Shown here one piece after another: positions 49,101-63,539 of a stretch of DNA of 64,000 nucleotides; position 1 is the first letter of the stretch; every line of letters starts with the position of its first letter. Origin of the DNA: Colletes latitarsis (Eukaryota > Arthropoda > Insecta > Hymenoptera > Colletidae); NCBI RefSeq assembly GCF_051014445.1, contig NC_135134.1, forward strand, positions 4,865,672-4,929,671. The letters run 5' to 3'. The position numbers were made by a program, and so were the translations under genes. Under the pieces are notes generated by a model, which saw only the letters and a list, made by a program, of their open reading frames with translations, did no database searches and had not been told where the DNA came from.

Positions 49101-52100
49101 AGACACATACTTTCGCATTCTTCACATACTTGTTGGCGAGATCCTGGGTTTTCTCTGGCTTGAATCACGTGGTAATGTGGTACCACACTGAAACCGTCCA
49201 TGAAACCTGGTTTCGATCAATATTTTAGAGGATAACGCATGTTAGGTCTAGGTTAGGCCTGGGATTTGTCCTCATCAGACTCAAACTTTCGCATATTTCT
49301 CATACTTGTTGAACAGATCCTGGGTTTTTTCTGGTTTGGATCACGTAGTAATGTGGTACCACACTCAAACAGTCGATTAAACCTGGTTTCGATCAATATT
49401 TTAGATGATGACGCATATTAGGTCTGGGTTAGGTCTAGTATTTGCCCTCATCAGACTCATACTTTCGCATATTTCTCATACTTGTTGGCCAGATCCTTGG
49501 ATTTTTCTGGATTGGATCACGTCATAATGTGGTACCACACTGAAACAGTCCACGAAACCTAGTCTCGGTCAATATTTTTGAGGGTAACGCATGTTAGGTC
49601 TGGGTTAGGTCTAGGATTTGCCCTCATCTGGCTCATTCTTTCGCATTTTTCGCATACTCGTTGGCCAGATCCTGGGCTTTTACTGGTTTGGATCACGTAG
49701 TAATGTGGTACCACACTGAAACAGTCGATTAAACCTGGTTTCGATCAATATTTTAGACGATATCGCATGTTAGGTCTGGGATCGGTCTGGGATTTGCCCT
49801 CATCAGGGTCATACTTTCGCATTTTTCGCATACTCGTTGGCCAGATCCTGGGCTTTTACTGGTTTGGATCACGTAGTAATGTGGTACCACACTGAAACAG
49901 TCGATTAAACCTGGTTTCGATCAATATTTTAGACGATATCGCATGTTAGGTCTGGGATAGTTCTGGGATTTGCCATCATCAGGGTCATACTTTCGCATTT
50001 TTCGCATTCTCGTTGGCCAGATCCTGAGCTTTCACTGGTCTGGATCACGTAGCAATCTGGTACCACACTGAAACAGTCGATTAAACCTGGTATCGATCAA
50101 TATTTTAGATGATATCGCATGTTAGGTCTGGGATAGGTTTGGGATTTGCCCTCATCAGGGTCATAATTTCGCATATTCCTCATACTTGTTGGGCAGATCC
50201 TTGGATTTTTCTGGATTGGATCACGTAGTAATGTGGTACCACAGAGAAACAGTTAATTAAACCTGGATACGACCAATATTTTAGAGGATACACCATGTTA
50301 GGTCTAGGTTAGGCCTGGGATTTGCCCTCATGAGTCTCATACTTTCGCATATTTCTCATACTTGTTGAACAGAACCCTGGTTTTTTCTGGTTTGGATCAC
50401 GTAGTAAAGTGGTAACACACTGAAACAGTCGATTAATCCCGGTCTCGATCAATATTATATAGGATATCGAAAGTTAGGTCTGGGATAGGTGTGGGATCTG
50501 CACTCATCAGGCTCATACCTTCGCATTTCTCACATACTTGTTGGCCAGATCCTGGGCTTTCACTGGTCTGGATCACGTAGTGATGTGGTACCACACTGAA
50601 ACAGTCGACTAAACCTGGTTTCGATCAATATTTTTGAGGGTAACGCATGTTATGTCTGGGTTAGGTCTAGGATTTGCCCTCATCTGGCTCATTCTTTCGC
50701 ATTTTTCGCATACTCGTTGGCCAGATCCTGGGCTGTTTCTGGTTTGGATCACGTAGTAATGTGGTACCACACTGAAACAGTCGATTAAACCTGGTCTCGA
50801 TCAATATTTTAGACGATATCGCATGTTAGGTCTGGGATAGTTCTGGGATTTGCCATCATGAGGGTCATACTTTCGCAATTTTCGCATACTCGTTGGCCAG
50901 ATCCTGGGCTTTCACTGGTCTGGATCACGCAGCAGTCTGGTACCACACTGAAACAGTCGATTAAACATGGTCTCGATCAATATTTTAGATGGTATCGCAT
51001 GTTTGGTCTGGGATAGGTCTGGGATTTGCACTCATCAGGGTCATGCTTTCGCATATTTCTCATACTTGTTGGGCAGATCCTTGGATTTTTCTGGATTGGA
51101 TCACGTAGTAATGTGGTACCACAGAGAAACGGTTAATTAAACCTGGATACGACCAATGTTTTAGAGGATACACCATGTTAGGTCTAGGTTAGGCTTGGGA
51201 TTTGCCCTCATCTGGCTCATACTTTCGCATATTTCTCATACTTGTTAGCCAGATCCTGGGCTTTTTCTGGTTTGGATCACGTAGTAATGTGGTACCACTC
51301 TGAAACAGTCGATTAAACCTGGTTTCGATCAATATTTTAGACGATATCGCATGTTAGGTCTAGGTTAGGCCTGGGATTTGCCCTCATCAGACTCAAACTT
51401 TCGCATATTTCTCATACCTGTTGAACAGATCCTGGGTTTTTTCTGGTTTGGATCACGTAGTAATGTGGTACCGCTCTGAAACAGTCGATTAAACCTGGTT
51501 TCGATCAATATTTTAGACGATATCGCATGTTAGGTCTGGGTTAGGTCTAGTATTTGCCCTCATCAGACTCATACTTTCGTATATTTCTCATACTTGTTGG
51601 CCAGATCCTTGGATTTTTCTGGATTGGATCACGTAGTAATGTGGTACCACACTGAAATAGTCGATTAATCCCGGTCTCGATCAATATTTTACAGGATAAC
51701 GCAATTTAGGTCGGGGATAGGTGTGGGATCTGCCCTCATCACGCTCATACCTTCGCATTTCTCACATACTTGTTGGCCAGATCCTGGGCTTTCACTGGTC
51801 TGGATCACGTAGTAATGTGGTACCACACTGAAACAGTCGATTAAACCAGGTTTCGATCAATATTTTAGACGATATCGCATGTTAGGTCTGGGATAGTTCT
51901 GGGATTTGCCATCATCAGGGTCATACTTTTGCATTTTTCGCATACTCGTTGGCCAGCTCCTGGGCTTTCACTGGTCTGGATCACGTTGCAATCTGGTACC
52001 ACACTGAAACAGTCGATTAAACATGGTTTCGATCAATATTTTAGATGATATCGCATGTTAGGTCTGGGAGAGGTCTGGGATTTGCCCTCATCAGGGTCAT

Positions 52101-52692
52101 ACTTTCACATATTTCTCATACTGGTTGGGCAGATCCTTGGATTTTTCTCGATTGGATCACGTAGTAATGTGGTACCACTCTGAAATAGTCGATTAAACCA
52201 GGTTTCGATCAATATTTTAGACGATATCGCATGTTAGGTCTGGGATAGGTCTGGGATTTGCCCTCATCAGGGTCATACTTTCGCATTTTTCACATACTTG
52301 TTGAACAGAACCCTGGCTTTTTCTGGTTTGGATCACGTAGTAATGTGGCACCACACTGAAACAGTCGATTAAACCTGGTTTCGATCAATATTTTAGAGGA
52401 TAACGCATGTTAGGTCGAGGTTAGGCCTGGGATTTGCCCTCATGACTCTCATACTTTCGCATATTTCTCATACTTGTTGGCCAGATCCTGGGCGTTTTCT
52501 GGTTTGGATCACGTAGTAATGTGGTACCACACTGAAACAGTCGATTACGCCTGGTTGCGGTCAATATTTTAGAGGATAACTCATGCTTGGTCTGCGATAG
52601 GTCTGGGATTTGCCCTCATCAGGCTCATAGTTTCGCGTTTTTCACATACTTGTTGAACAGATCCTGGGCTTTTTCTGGTTTGGATCACGTAG

Positions 52693-53169
52693 TAATGTGG
52701 TACCACACTGAAACAGTCGATTAATCCCGGTCTCGATGAATATTTTATAGGATAACGAAAGTTAGGTCTGGGATAGGTATGGGTTCTGCCCTCATCAGTC
52801 TCATACCTTCGCATTTCTCACATACTCGTTGGCCAGATCCTGGGCTTTCACTTCCTGGATCTCGTAGTAATGTGGTACCACACTGAAACAGTCCATTAAA
52901 CCTGGTTTTGATCAATATTTTAGAGGGTAACTCATGCTCGGTCTAGGTTAGGCCTGGGATTTGCCGCCATCAGACCCATGCTTTCGCATTCGTCACATAC
53001 TTGTTGAACAGATCCTGGCTTATTTCAGGTTTGGATCATGTAGTAATGTGGTGCCACACTGAAACAGTCAATTATCTCTTGACTCGATCAATATTTTAGA
53101 CGATATCGCATGTTAGGTCTGGGATAGTTCTGGGATTTGCCAACATCAGGGTCATACTTTCGCATTTTT
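52693..53169 (-). repeat. Long-range duplicated block, copy 2
   Basis: Copy of 45654-46130. It lies directly before the point where the variant composition of the reverse array changes. Confidence 0.8.
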
Positions 53170-53198
53170 CACATACTTGTTGAACAGATCCTGGGTTT

Positions 53199-53550
53199 TT
53201 CTGGTATGGATCACGTAGGAATGTGGTACCCCACTGAAACAGTCCATTAAACCTGGTTTCGATCAATATTTTAGAGGATAACGCAAGTTAGGTCAAGGTT
53301 AGGCCTGGGATTTTCCCTCATCAGACACATACTTTCGCATTCTTCACATACTTGTTGAACGGATCCTGGGTTTTTTCTGGTTTGGAACACGTAGTAATGT
53401 GGTACCACACTGAAAAAGTCCATTAAACCTGGATTCGATGAATATTTTAGAGAATGACTCATGTTAGATCTAGGTCAGGTCTGGGATTTGCTCTCATCAG
53501 TCTCGTACTTTCGCATATTTCTCATGCTTGATGGCCAGATTCTGGGCCTT
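53199..53550 (-). repeat. 352-bp dimer, copy 1
   Basis: Two monomers (CTGGTATGGATC... and TTTGGAACACG...) repeated in tandem at an offset of exactly 352. Shared rare markers are GGTACCCCACTG, CTGGATTCGATGAATA and CATGCTTGATGG. Confidence 0.9.
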
Positions 53551-53902
53551 TTCTGGTATGGATCACGTAGGAATGTGGTACCCCACTGAAACAGTCCATT
53601 AAACCTGGTTTCGATCAATATTTTAGAGGATAACGCAAGTTAGGTCAATGTTAGGCCTGGGATTTTCCCTCATCAGACACATACTTTCGCATTCTTCACA
53701 TACTTGTTGAACGGATCCTGGGTTTTTTCTGGTTTGGAACACGTAGTAATGTGGTACCATACTGAAAAAGTCCATTAAGCCTGGATTCGATGAATATTTT
53801 AGAGAATGACCCATGTTTGATCTAGGTCAGGTCTGGGATTTGCTCTCATCAGTCTCGTACTTTCGCATATTTCTCATGCTTGATGGCCAGATTCTGGGCT
53901 TT
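53551..53902 (-). repeat. 352-bp dimer, copy 2
   Basis: Second copy of 53199-53550 with a few single-base differences. A partial third copy continues to about 53990. Confidence 0.9.
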
Positions 53903-56900
53903 TTCTGGTATGGATCCCGTAGTAATGTGGTACCACACTGAAACAGTCCATTAAACCTGGTTTCGATCAATATTTTAGAGGATAACGCAAGTTATGTCTG
54001 CGATAGGTTCGGGATTTGCCCTCGTCAGGCTCATACTTTCGCATTCTCCACATACTTGTTGACCAGATCCTGGGTTTTTTCTGGTTTGGAACACGTAGTA
54101 ATGTGGTACCACACTGAAAAAGTCCATTAAACCTGGATTCGATGAATATTTTAGAGGATACGCAAGTTAGGTCTGGGATAGGTCTGGGATTTGCCCTCGT
54201 CAGGCTCATACTTTCGCATTCTCCACATACTTGTTGACGAGATCCTGGGTTTTTCCTGGTTTGGATCGCGTAGTAGTGTGGTACCACACGGAAACATTCA
54301 ATTAAACCTGGTTTCGATCAATATTTTAGAGGATAACGCATTTTATATCTAGGTTGGGCCTGGGATTTGCCCTCATCAGACACATACTTTCGCATTCTCC
54401 ACATACTTGTTAAACAGATCCTGGGCTTTTTCTGGATTGGATCACGTAGTAATGTGGTGCAACACTGAAACAGTAAATTAATCCTGGTTTCGATCAATAT
54501 TTTAGAGGATAACGCAAGTTAGGTCTGGGATAGGTCCGGGATTTGCCCTCAGCAGAACTCATACTTTCGCATATTTCTCATACTTGATGGCCAGATCCTG
54601 GGCTTTCTCTGGATTACATCACGTAGTAATGTGGTACCACACTGAAACAGTCAATTAAACCTGGTTTCGATCAATATTTTAGAGGATAACGCATGTTATA
54701 TCTAGGTTGGGCCTGGGATTTGCCCTCATCAGACACATACTTTCGCATTCTCCACATACTTGTTAAACAGATCCTGGGCTTTTTCTGGATTGGATCACGT
54801 AGTAATGTGGTGCCACACTGAGACAGTAAATTAATCCTGGTTTCGATCAATATTTTAGAGGATAACGCAAGTTAGGTCTGGGATAGGTCCGGGATTTGCC
54901 CTCATCAGGGTCACATTTTCGCATTTTCACATACTTGTTGAACAGATCCCTGGCTTTTTCTGGATTGGATCACGTAGTAATGTAGTGCCACACTGAAACA
55001 GTAAATTAAACCTGGTTTCGATCAATATTTTAGAGGATACGCAAGTTAGGTCTGGGATAGGTCTGGGATTTGCCCTCGTCAGGCTCATACTTTCGCATTC
55101 TCCACATACTTGTTGACGAGATCCTGGGTTTTTTCTGGTTTGGATCGCGTAGTAGTGTGGTACCACACGGAAACATTCAATTAAATCTGGTTTCGATCAA
55201 TATTTTTGAGGATAACGCATGTTAGGTCTGGGTTAGGTCTAGGATTTGCCCTCAGCAGGCTCATACTTTCGCATTTTTCACATACTTGTTGAACAGATCC
55301 TGGGTTTTTCTGGTATGGATCACGTAGTAATGTGGTACACCACTGAAACAGTCCACTAAACCTGGTTTCGATCAATATTTTAGAGGATAACGCAAGTTAG
55401 GTCAAGGTTAGGCCTGGGATTTTCCCTCAGCAGGCTCATACTTTCGCATATTTCTCATACTTGATGGCCAGATCCTGGGCTTTCTCTGGATTGCATCACG
55501 TAGAAATGTGGTACCACACTGGAACAGTCCATTAAACCTGGTTTCGATCAATATTTTAGAGGATAACGCAAGTTAGGTCTAGGTTAGGCCTGGGATTTTC
55601 CCTCAGACACATACTTTCGCATTCTTCTCATACTTGTTGAACGGATCCTGGGTTCTTTCTGGTTTGGATCACGTAGTAATGTGGTACCACACTGAAACAG
55701 TCAATTAAACCTGGTTTCGATCAATATTTCAGAGGATAACGCATGTTATGTCTCGGTTGGGCGTGGGATTTGCCCTCTTCAGGGTCATATTTTCGCATTT
55801 TTCTTATACTTGTTGAACAGATCCCTGGCTATTTCTGATTTGGATTACGTAGTAATGTGGTACTACACTGAAACAGTCAATTAAACCTGGTTTCGATCAA
55901 TATTTTAGAGGATAACGCATGTTATGTCTAGGTTGGGCTTGGGATTTGCCCTCATCAGACACATATTTTCGCGTTCTACACATAACTGTTAAACAGATCC
56001 TGGGTATTTTTCTGGTTTGGATCAGGTGGTAATGTGGTACCACACTGAAACAGTATATTAAACCAGGTTTCGATCAATATTTTTGAGGATAAAGCATGTT
56101 AGGTCTTGGTTAGGCCTGGGATTTCCCCTGATCAGACACATACTTTCGCATTCTCCACATACTTGTTGAACGGATCCTGGGTTTTTTCTGGTTTGGATCA
56201 CGTAGTAATGCGGTACCACACTGAAACAGTAAATTAAACCTGGTTTCGATCAATATTTTAGAGGATAGCACAAGTTAGGTCTGGGTTAGGTCTAGGATTT
56301 GCTCTCATCAGGCTCGTACTTTCGCATATTTCTCATACTTGTTGAACAGATCCCTGGCTATTTCTGGTTTGGATCACGTAGTAATGTGGTGCCACACTGA
56401 AACAGTAAATTAATCCTGGTTTCGATCAATATTTTTGAGGATAACGCATGTTAGGTCTGGGTTAGGTCTAGGATTTGCCCTCAGCAGGCTCATACTTTCG
56501 CATTTTTCACATACTCGTTGAACAGATCCTGGGTTTTTCTGGTATGGATCACGTAGTAATATGATACCCCACTGAAACAGTCCATTAAACCTGGTTTCGA
56601 TCAATATTTTAGAGGATAACGCAAGTTAGGTCTAGGTTAGGCCTGGGATTTTCCCTCATCAGACACATACTTTCGCATTCTTCATATACTTGATGAACAG
56701 ATCCTGGGTTTTTTCTGATTTGGATCACGTAGTAATGTGGTACCACAATGAAACAGTCCATTAAACCTGGTTTCGATCAATATTTTAGAGGATAACGCAT
56801 GTTATGTCTAGTTTACGCCGGGGATTTGCCGTCATCAGACACATATTTTCGCGTTCTACACATACCTGTTAAACAGATCCTGGGTATTTTTCTGGTTTGG

Positions 56901-59900
56901 ATCAGGTAGTAATGTGGTACCACACCGAAACAGTCGATTAAACCTGGTTTCGGTCAATATATTTGAGGATGACGCATGTTAGGTCTGGGATAGGACTGGT
57001 ATTTGCCCTCATCAGGGTCATATATTCGCATTTTTCACATACTTGCGGAACAGATCCCTGGCTATTTCTGGTTTGGATCACGTAATAATGTGGTACCACT
57101 CTGCAACAGTCCATTAAACCTGGTTTCGATCAATATTTTAGAGGATAACGCATGTTATGTCTGGGATAGGTCTGGGATTTGCCCTCGTCAGGCTCATACT
57201 TTCACATTCTCCACATACTTGTTTACGAGATCCTGGGTTTTTTCTGGTTTGGATCGCGTAGTAATGTGGTACCACACTGAAACATTCAATTAAATCTGGT
57301 CTTGATAAATATTTTAGAGGATAACGCATGTTAGGTCTGGGTTAGGTCTAGGATTTGTCCTCAGCAGGCTCATACTTTCGCATACTTCTCATGCTTGATG
57401 GCCAGATCGTGGGCTTTTTCTGGATTGGATCACGTAGTAATGTGGCACCACACTGAAACATTCAATTAAATCTGGTCTTGATAAATATTTTAGAGGATAA
57501 CGCATGTTAGGTCTGGGTTAGGTCTAGGATTTGACCTCAGCAGGCTCATACTTTCGCATACTTCTCATACTTGATGGCCAGATCGTGGGTTTTTTCTGGT
57601 TTGGATCACGTAGTAATGTGGTACCACACCGAAAAAGTCCACTAAACCTGGTTTCGATGAATATATTAGAGAATAACTCATGTTAGGTCTAGGTTAGGTC
57701 TGGGATTTGCTCTCATCAGGCTCGTACTTTCGCATATTTCTCATACTTGTTGAACAGATCCCTGGCAATTGCTGGTTTGGATGACGTAGTAATGTGGTAC
57801 CACACTGAAACAGTCAATTAAACCTGGTTTCGATCAATATTTTAGAGGATAACGCATGTTATGTCTAGGTTGGGTTTGGGATTTGCCCTCATCAGACACA
57901 TATTTTCGCGTTCTACACATACCTGTTAAACAGATCCTGGGTATTTTTCTGGTTTGGATCAGGTGGTAATGTGGTACCACACTGAAACATTCAATTAAAT
58001 CTGGTCTTGATAAATATTTTAGAGGATAACACGTGTTAGGTCTGGGTTAGGTCTAGGATTTGTCCTCAGCAGGCTCATACTTTCGCATACTTCTCATACT
58101 TGTTGGCCAGATCCTGGGCATTTTCTGGATAGGATCACGTAGTAATGTGGTACCACACTGAAACAGTCAATTAAACCTGGTTTCGATCAATATTTTAGAG
58201 GATAACGCAAGTTAGGTCTGGGTTAGGTCTAGGATTTGCTCTCATCGGGCTCGTACTTTCGCATATTTCTCATACTTGTTGCACAGATCCCTGGCTATTT
58301 CTGGTTTGGATCACGTACTAATGTGGTACCACACTGAAACAGTAAATTAAACCTGGTTTCGATCAATATTTTAGAGGATAACGCAAGTTAGGTCTGGGAT
58401 AGGTCCGGGATTTGCCCTCATCAGGGTAATTTTTTCGCATTTTTCACATACTTGTTGAACAGATCCCTGGCTATTTCAGGTTTGGATCACGTAGTAATGT
58501 GGTACCACACTGAAACAGTCAATTAAACCTGGTTTCGATCAATATTTTAGAGGATAACGCATGTTATGTCTAGGTTGGGCCTGGGATTTGCCCTCATCAG
58601 ACACATACTTTCGCATTCTTCACATACTTGTTGAACAGATCCTGGGTTTTTTCTGGTTTGGTTCGCGTAGTAATGTGGTACCACACTGAAACATTCAATT
58701 AAATCTGGTCTTGATAAATATTTTAGAGGATAACGCGTGTTAGGTCTGGGTTAGGTCTAGGATTTGTCCTCAGCAGGCTCATACTTTCGCATACTTCTCT
58801 AACTTGTTGGCCAGATCCTGGGCTTTTTCTGGATTGGATCACGTAGTAATGTGGTACCACACTGAAACAGTCCTTTAAACCTGGTTTCGATCAATATTTT
58901 AGAGCATATCGCAAGTTAGGTCTAGGTTAGGCCTGGGATTTTCCCTCATCAGACACATACTTTCGCATTCTTCACATACTTGATGAACAGATCCTGGGTT
59001 TTTTCTGATTTGGATCACGTAATAATGTGGTACCACACTGAAACAGTCCATTAAACCTGGTTTCGATCAATATTTTAGAGGATAACGCATGTTATGTCTC
59101 GGATAGGTCTGGGATTTGCCCTCGTCAGGCTCATACTCTCGCATTCTCCACATACTTGTTGACGAGACCCTGGGTTTTTTCTGGTTTGGATCACGTAGTA
59201 ATGTGGTACCACCCTGAAACAGTACATTAAACCTGGTTTCGATGAATATTTTAGAGGATAACGCATGTTATGTCTAGTTTAGGCCGGGGATTTGCCGTCA
59301 TCAGACACATATTTTCGCGTTCTACACATACCTGTTAAACAGATCCTGGGTATTTTTCTGGTTTGGATCACGTAATAATGTGGTACCACTCTAAAACAGT
59401 CCATTAAACCTGGTTTCGATCAATATTTCAGAGGATAAGGCATGTTAGGTCTGGGTTAGGTCTGGGATTTGCCCTCAGCAGGCTCATACCTTCGCTTATT
59501 TCTCATACTTGATGGGCCGATCCTGGGCTTTCTCTGGATTGCATCACGTAGAAATGTGCTACCACACTGGAACAGTCCATTAAACCTGGTTTCGATCAAT
59601 ATTTTAGAGGATAACGCAAGTTAGGTCTAGGTTAGGCCTGGGATTTTCCCTCAGACACATACTTTCGCATTCTTCACATACTTGTTGAACGGGTCCTGGG
59701 TTTTCTCTGGTTTGGATCACGTAGTAATGTGGTACCACACCGAAAAGGTCCATTAAACCTGGTTTCGATGAATATTTTAGAGAATAACTCATGTTATGTC
59801 TAGGTTAGGTCTGGGAATTGCTCTCATCAGGCTCGTACTTTCGCATATTTCTCATACTTCTTGAACAGATCCCTGGCTATTTCTGGTTGGATAACGTAGT

Positions 59901-61599
59901 AATGTGGTACCACACAGAAACAGTCAATTAAACCTGGTTTCGATCAATATTTTAGGGGATAATGCATGTTATGTCTGGGATAGGTCCGGGATTTGACCTC
60001 ATCAGGGTAATATTTTCGCATTTTTCACATACTTGTTGAACAGATCCCTGGCTATTTCTGGTTTGGATTACATAGTAATGTGGTACCACACTGAAACAGT
60101 CAATTAAACCTGGTTTCGATCAATATTTTAGAGGATAACGCATGTTATGTCTAGGTTGGGCTTGGGATTTGCCCTCATCAGACACATATTTTCGCGTTCT
60201 ACACATACCTGTTAAACAGATCCAGGGTATTTTTCTGTTTTGGATCAGGTGGTAATGTGCTACCACACTGGAACAGTCCATTAAACCTGGTTTCGATCAA
60301 TATTTTAGAGGATAACGCATGTTAGGTCTTGGTTAGGCCTGGGATTTTCCCTCATCAGACACATACTTTCGCATTCTCCACATACTTGTTGAACGGATCC
60401 TGGGTTTTTTCTGGTTTGGATCACGTAGTAATGCGGTACCACACTGAAATAGTAAGTTAAACCTGGTTTCGATCAATATTTTAGAGGATAACGCAAGTTA
60501 TGTCTGGGATAGGTCTGGGATTTGCCCTCGTCAGGCTCATACTTTCGCATTCTCCACATACTTGTTGACGAGATCCTGGGTTTTTTCTGGTTTGGATCAC
60601 GTAGTAATGTGGTACCACACAGAAACAGTCCATTAAACCTGGTTTCGATCAATATTTTATAGGATAACGCATGTTATGTCTAGGTTGGTCCTGGGATTTT
60701 CCCTCATCAGACACATACTTTCGCATTCTCCACATAGTTGTTAAACAGATCCTGGGTTTTTTCTGGTTTGGATCACGTAGTAATGTGGTACCACACTGAA
60801 ACATTCAATTAAACCTGGTTTCCATCAATATTTTAGAGGACAACGCAAGTTAGGTCTGGGATAGGACTGGGATTTGCCCTCATCAGGGTCATATTTTCGC
60901 ACTTTTCACATACTTGTTGAACAGATCCCTGGCTATTTCTGGTTTGGATCACGTAATAATGTGGTACCACTCTGAAACAGTCCATTAAACCTGGTTTCGA
61001 TCAATATTTTAGAGGATAACGCATGTTATGTCTCGGTTGGGCGTGGGATTTGCCCTCATCAGGGTCATATTTTCGCATTTTCCACATACTTGTTGAACAG
61101 ATTCCTGGCTATTTCTGGTTTGGATTACGTAGTAATGTGGTACCACACTGAAACAGTCAATTAAACCTGGTTTCGTTCAATATTTTAGAGGATAACGCAA
61201 GTTAGGTCTGGGATAGGTCCGGGATTTGCCCTCATCAGGGTCATAATTTCGCTTATTTCTCAAACTCCATGGCTAGATCCTGGGCTTTTTCTGGATTGGA
61301 TCACGTAGTAATGTGGTACCACACTGAAACAGTAAATTAAACCTGGTTTCGATCAATATTTTAGAGGATAACGCAAGTTAGGTCTGGGATAGATCCGGGA
61401 TTTGCCCTCATCAGGGTCATATTTTCGCATTTTTCACATACTTGTTGAACAGATCCCAGGCTATTTCTAGTTTCGATCACGTAGTAATGTGGTACCACAC
61501 TGAAAGAGTCAATTAAACCTGGTTTCGATCAATATTTTAGAGGATAACGCATGTTATGTCTAGGTTGAGCTTGGGATTTGCCCTCATCAGACACATACT

Positions 61600-62130
61600 T
61601 TCGCATTCTCCACATACTTGTTGAACGGATCCTGGGTTTTTTCTGGTTTGGATCACGTAGTAATGCGGTACCACACTGAAACGTTCAATTAAACCTGGTT
61701 TCGATCAATATTTTTGAGGATAACGCATGTTAGGTCTGGGTTGGGTCTAGGATTTGCCCTATTCAGGCTCATAATTTCGCTTATTTCTCAAACTCCATGG
61801 TTAGATCCTGGGCTTTTTCTGGATTGGATCACGTAGTAATGTGGTACCACACTGAAACAGTAAATTAAACCTGGTTTCGATCAATATTTTAGAGGATAAC
61901 GCAAGTTAGGTCTGGGATAGGTCCGGGATTTGCCCTCATCAGGGTCATATTTTCGCATTTTTCACATACTTGTTGAACAGATCCCTGGCTATTTCTGGTT
62001 TGGATCACATAGTAATGTGGTACCACACTGAAAGAGTCAATTAAACCTGGTTTCGATCAATATTTTAGAGGATAACGCATGTTATGTCTAGGTTGGGCCT
62101 GGGATTTGCCCTCATCAGACACACATTTTC
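61600..62130 (-). repeat. 1409-bp eight-monomer HOR segment, copy 1
   Basis: Three monomers matching 63009-63539 at offset 1409 (8 x 176 + 1). The marker TCAAACTCCATGG occurs at about 61788 and 63197. A related copy of the marker monomer also occurs three monomers earlier at about 61260. Confidence 0.75.
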
Positions 62131-63008
62131 GCATTCTCCACATACTTGTTAAACAGATCCTGGGTTTTTTCTGGTTTGGATCACGTAGTAATGTGGTACC
62201 ACACTGAAACAGTCCATTAAACCTGGTTTCGATCAATATTTTATAGGATAACGCAAGTTAGGTCTGGGATAGATCCGGGATTTGCCCTCATCAGGGTCAT
62301 ATTTTCGCATTTTTCACATACTTGTTGAACAGATCCCAGGCTATTTCTGGTTTCGATCACGTAGTAATGTGGTACCACACTGAAAGGGTCAATTAAACCT
62401 GGTTTCGATCAATATTTTAGAGGATAACGCATGTTATGTCTAGGTTGGGCCTGGGATTTGCCCTCAGCAGGCTCATACTTTCGCATATTTCTCATACTTG
62501 ATGGCCAGATCCTGGGCTTTTTCTGGACTGGATCACGTAGTAATGTGGTACCACACTGGAACAGTCCATTAAACCTGGTTTCGATCAATATTTTAGAGGA
62601 TAACGCAAGTTAGGTCTGGGATAGGTCCGGGATTTGCGCTCATCAGGGTCATATTTTCGCATTTTTCACATACTTGTTGAACAGATCCCTGGCTATTTCT
62701 GGTTTGGATCACGTAGTAATATGGTACCACACTGAAACAGTCAATTAAACCTGGTTTCGATCAATATTTTAGAGGATAACGCATGTTATGTCTAGGTTGG
62801 GCCTGGGATTTACCCTCGTCAGACACATAGTTTCGCATTCTCCACATACCTGTTTAGCAGATCCTGGGAATTTTTCTTGTTTGGATCAGGTAGTAATGTG
62901 GTACCACACTGAAACAGTCCATTAAACCTGGTTTCGATCACTATTTTAGAGGATAACGCATGTTATGTCTAGTTTAGGCCGGGGATTTGCCCTCATCAGA
63001 CACATCCT

Positions 63009-63539
63009 TTCGCATTCTCCACATACTTGTTGAACGGATCCTGGGTTTTTTCTGGTTTGGATCACGTAGTAATGCGGTACCGCACTGAAGCGTTCAATTA
63101 AACCTGGTTTCGATCAATATTTTTGAGGATAACGCGTGTTAGGTCTGGGTTGGGTCTAGGATTTGCCCTAATCAGGCTCATAATTTCGCTTATTTCTCAA
63201 ACTCCATGGCTAGATCCTGGGCTTTTTCTGGATTGGATCACGTAGTAATGTGGTACCACACTGAAAGAGTAAATTAAACCTGGTTTCGATCAATATTTTA
63301 GAGGATAACGCAAGTTAGGTCTGGGATAGGTCCGGGATTTACCCCCATCAGGGTCATATTTTCGCATTTTTCACATACTTGTTGAACAGATCCCTGGCTA
63401 TTTCTGGTTTGGATTACGTAGTAATGTGGTACCACACTGAAACAGTCAATTAAACCTGGTTTCGATCAATATTTTAGAGGATAACACATGTTATGTCTAG
63501 GTTGGGCTTGGGATTTGCCGTCATCAGACACATACTTTC
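63009..63539 (-). repeat. 1409-bp eight-monomer HOR segment, copy 2
   Basis: Second occurrence of 61600-62130; shares GCGGTACC and the CGTTCAATTAAACC form (61682/63091). Confidence 0.75.
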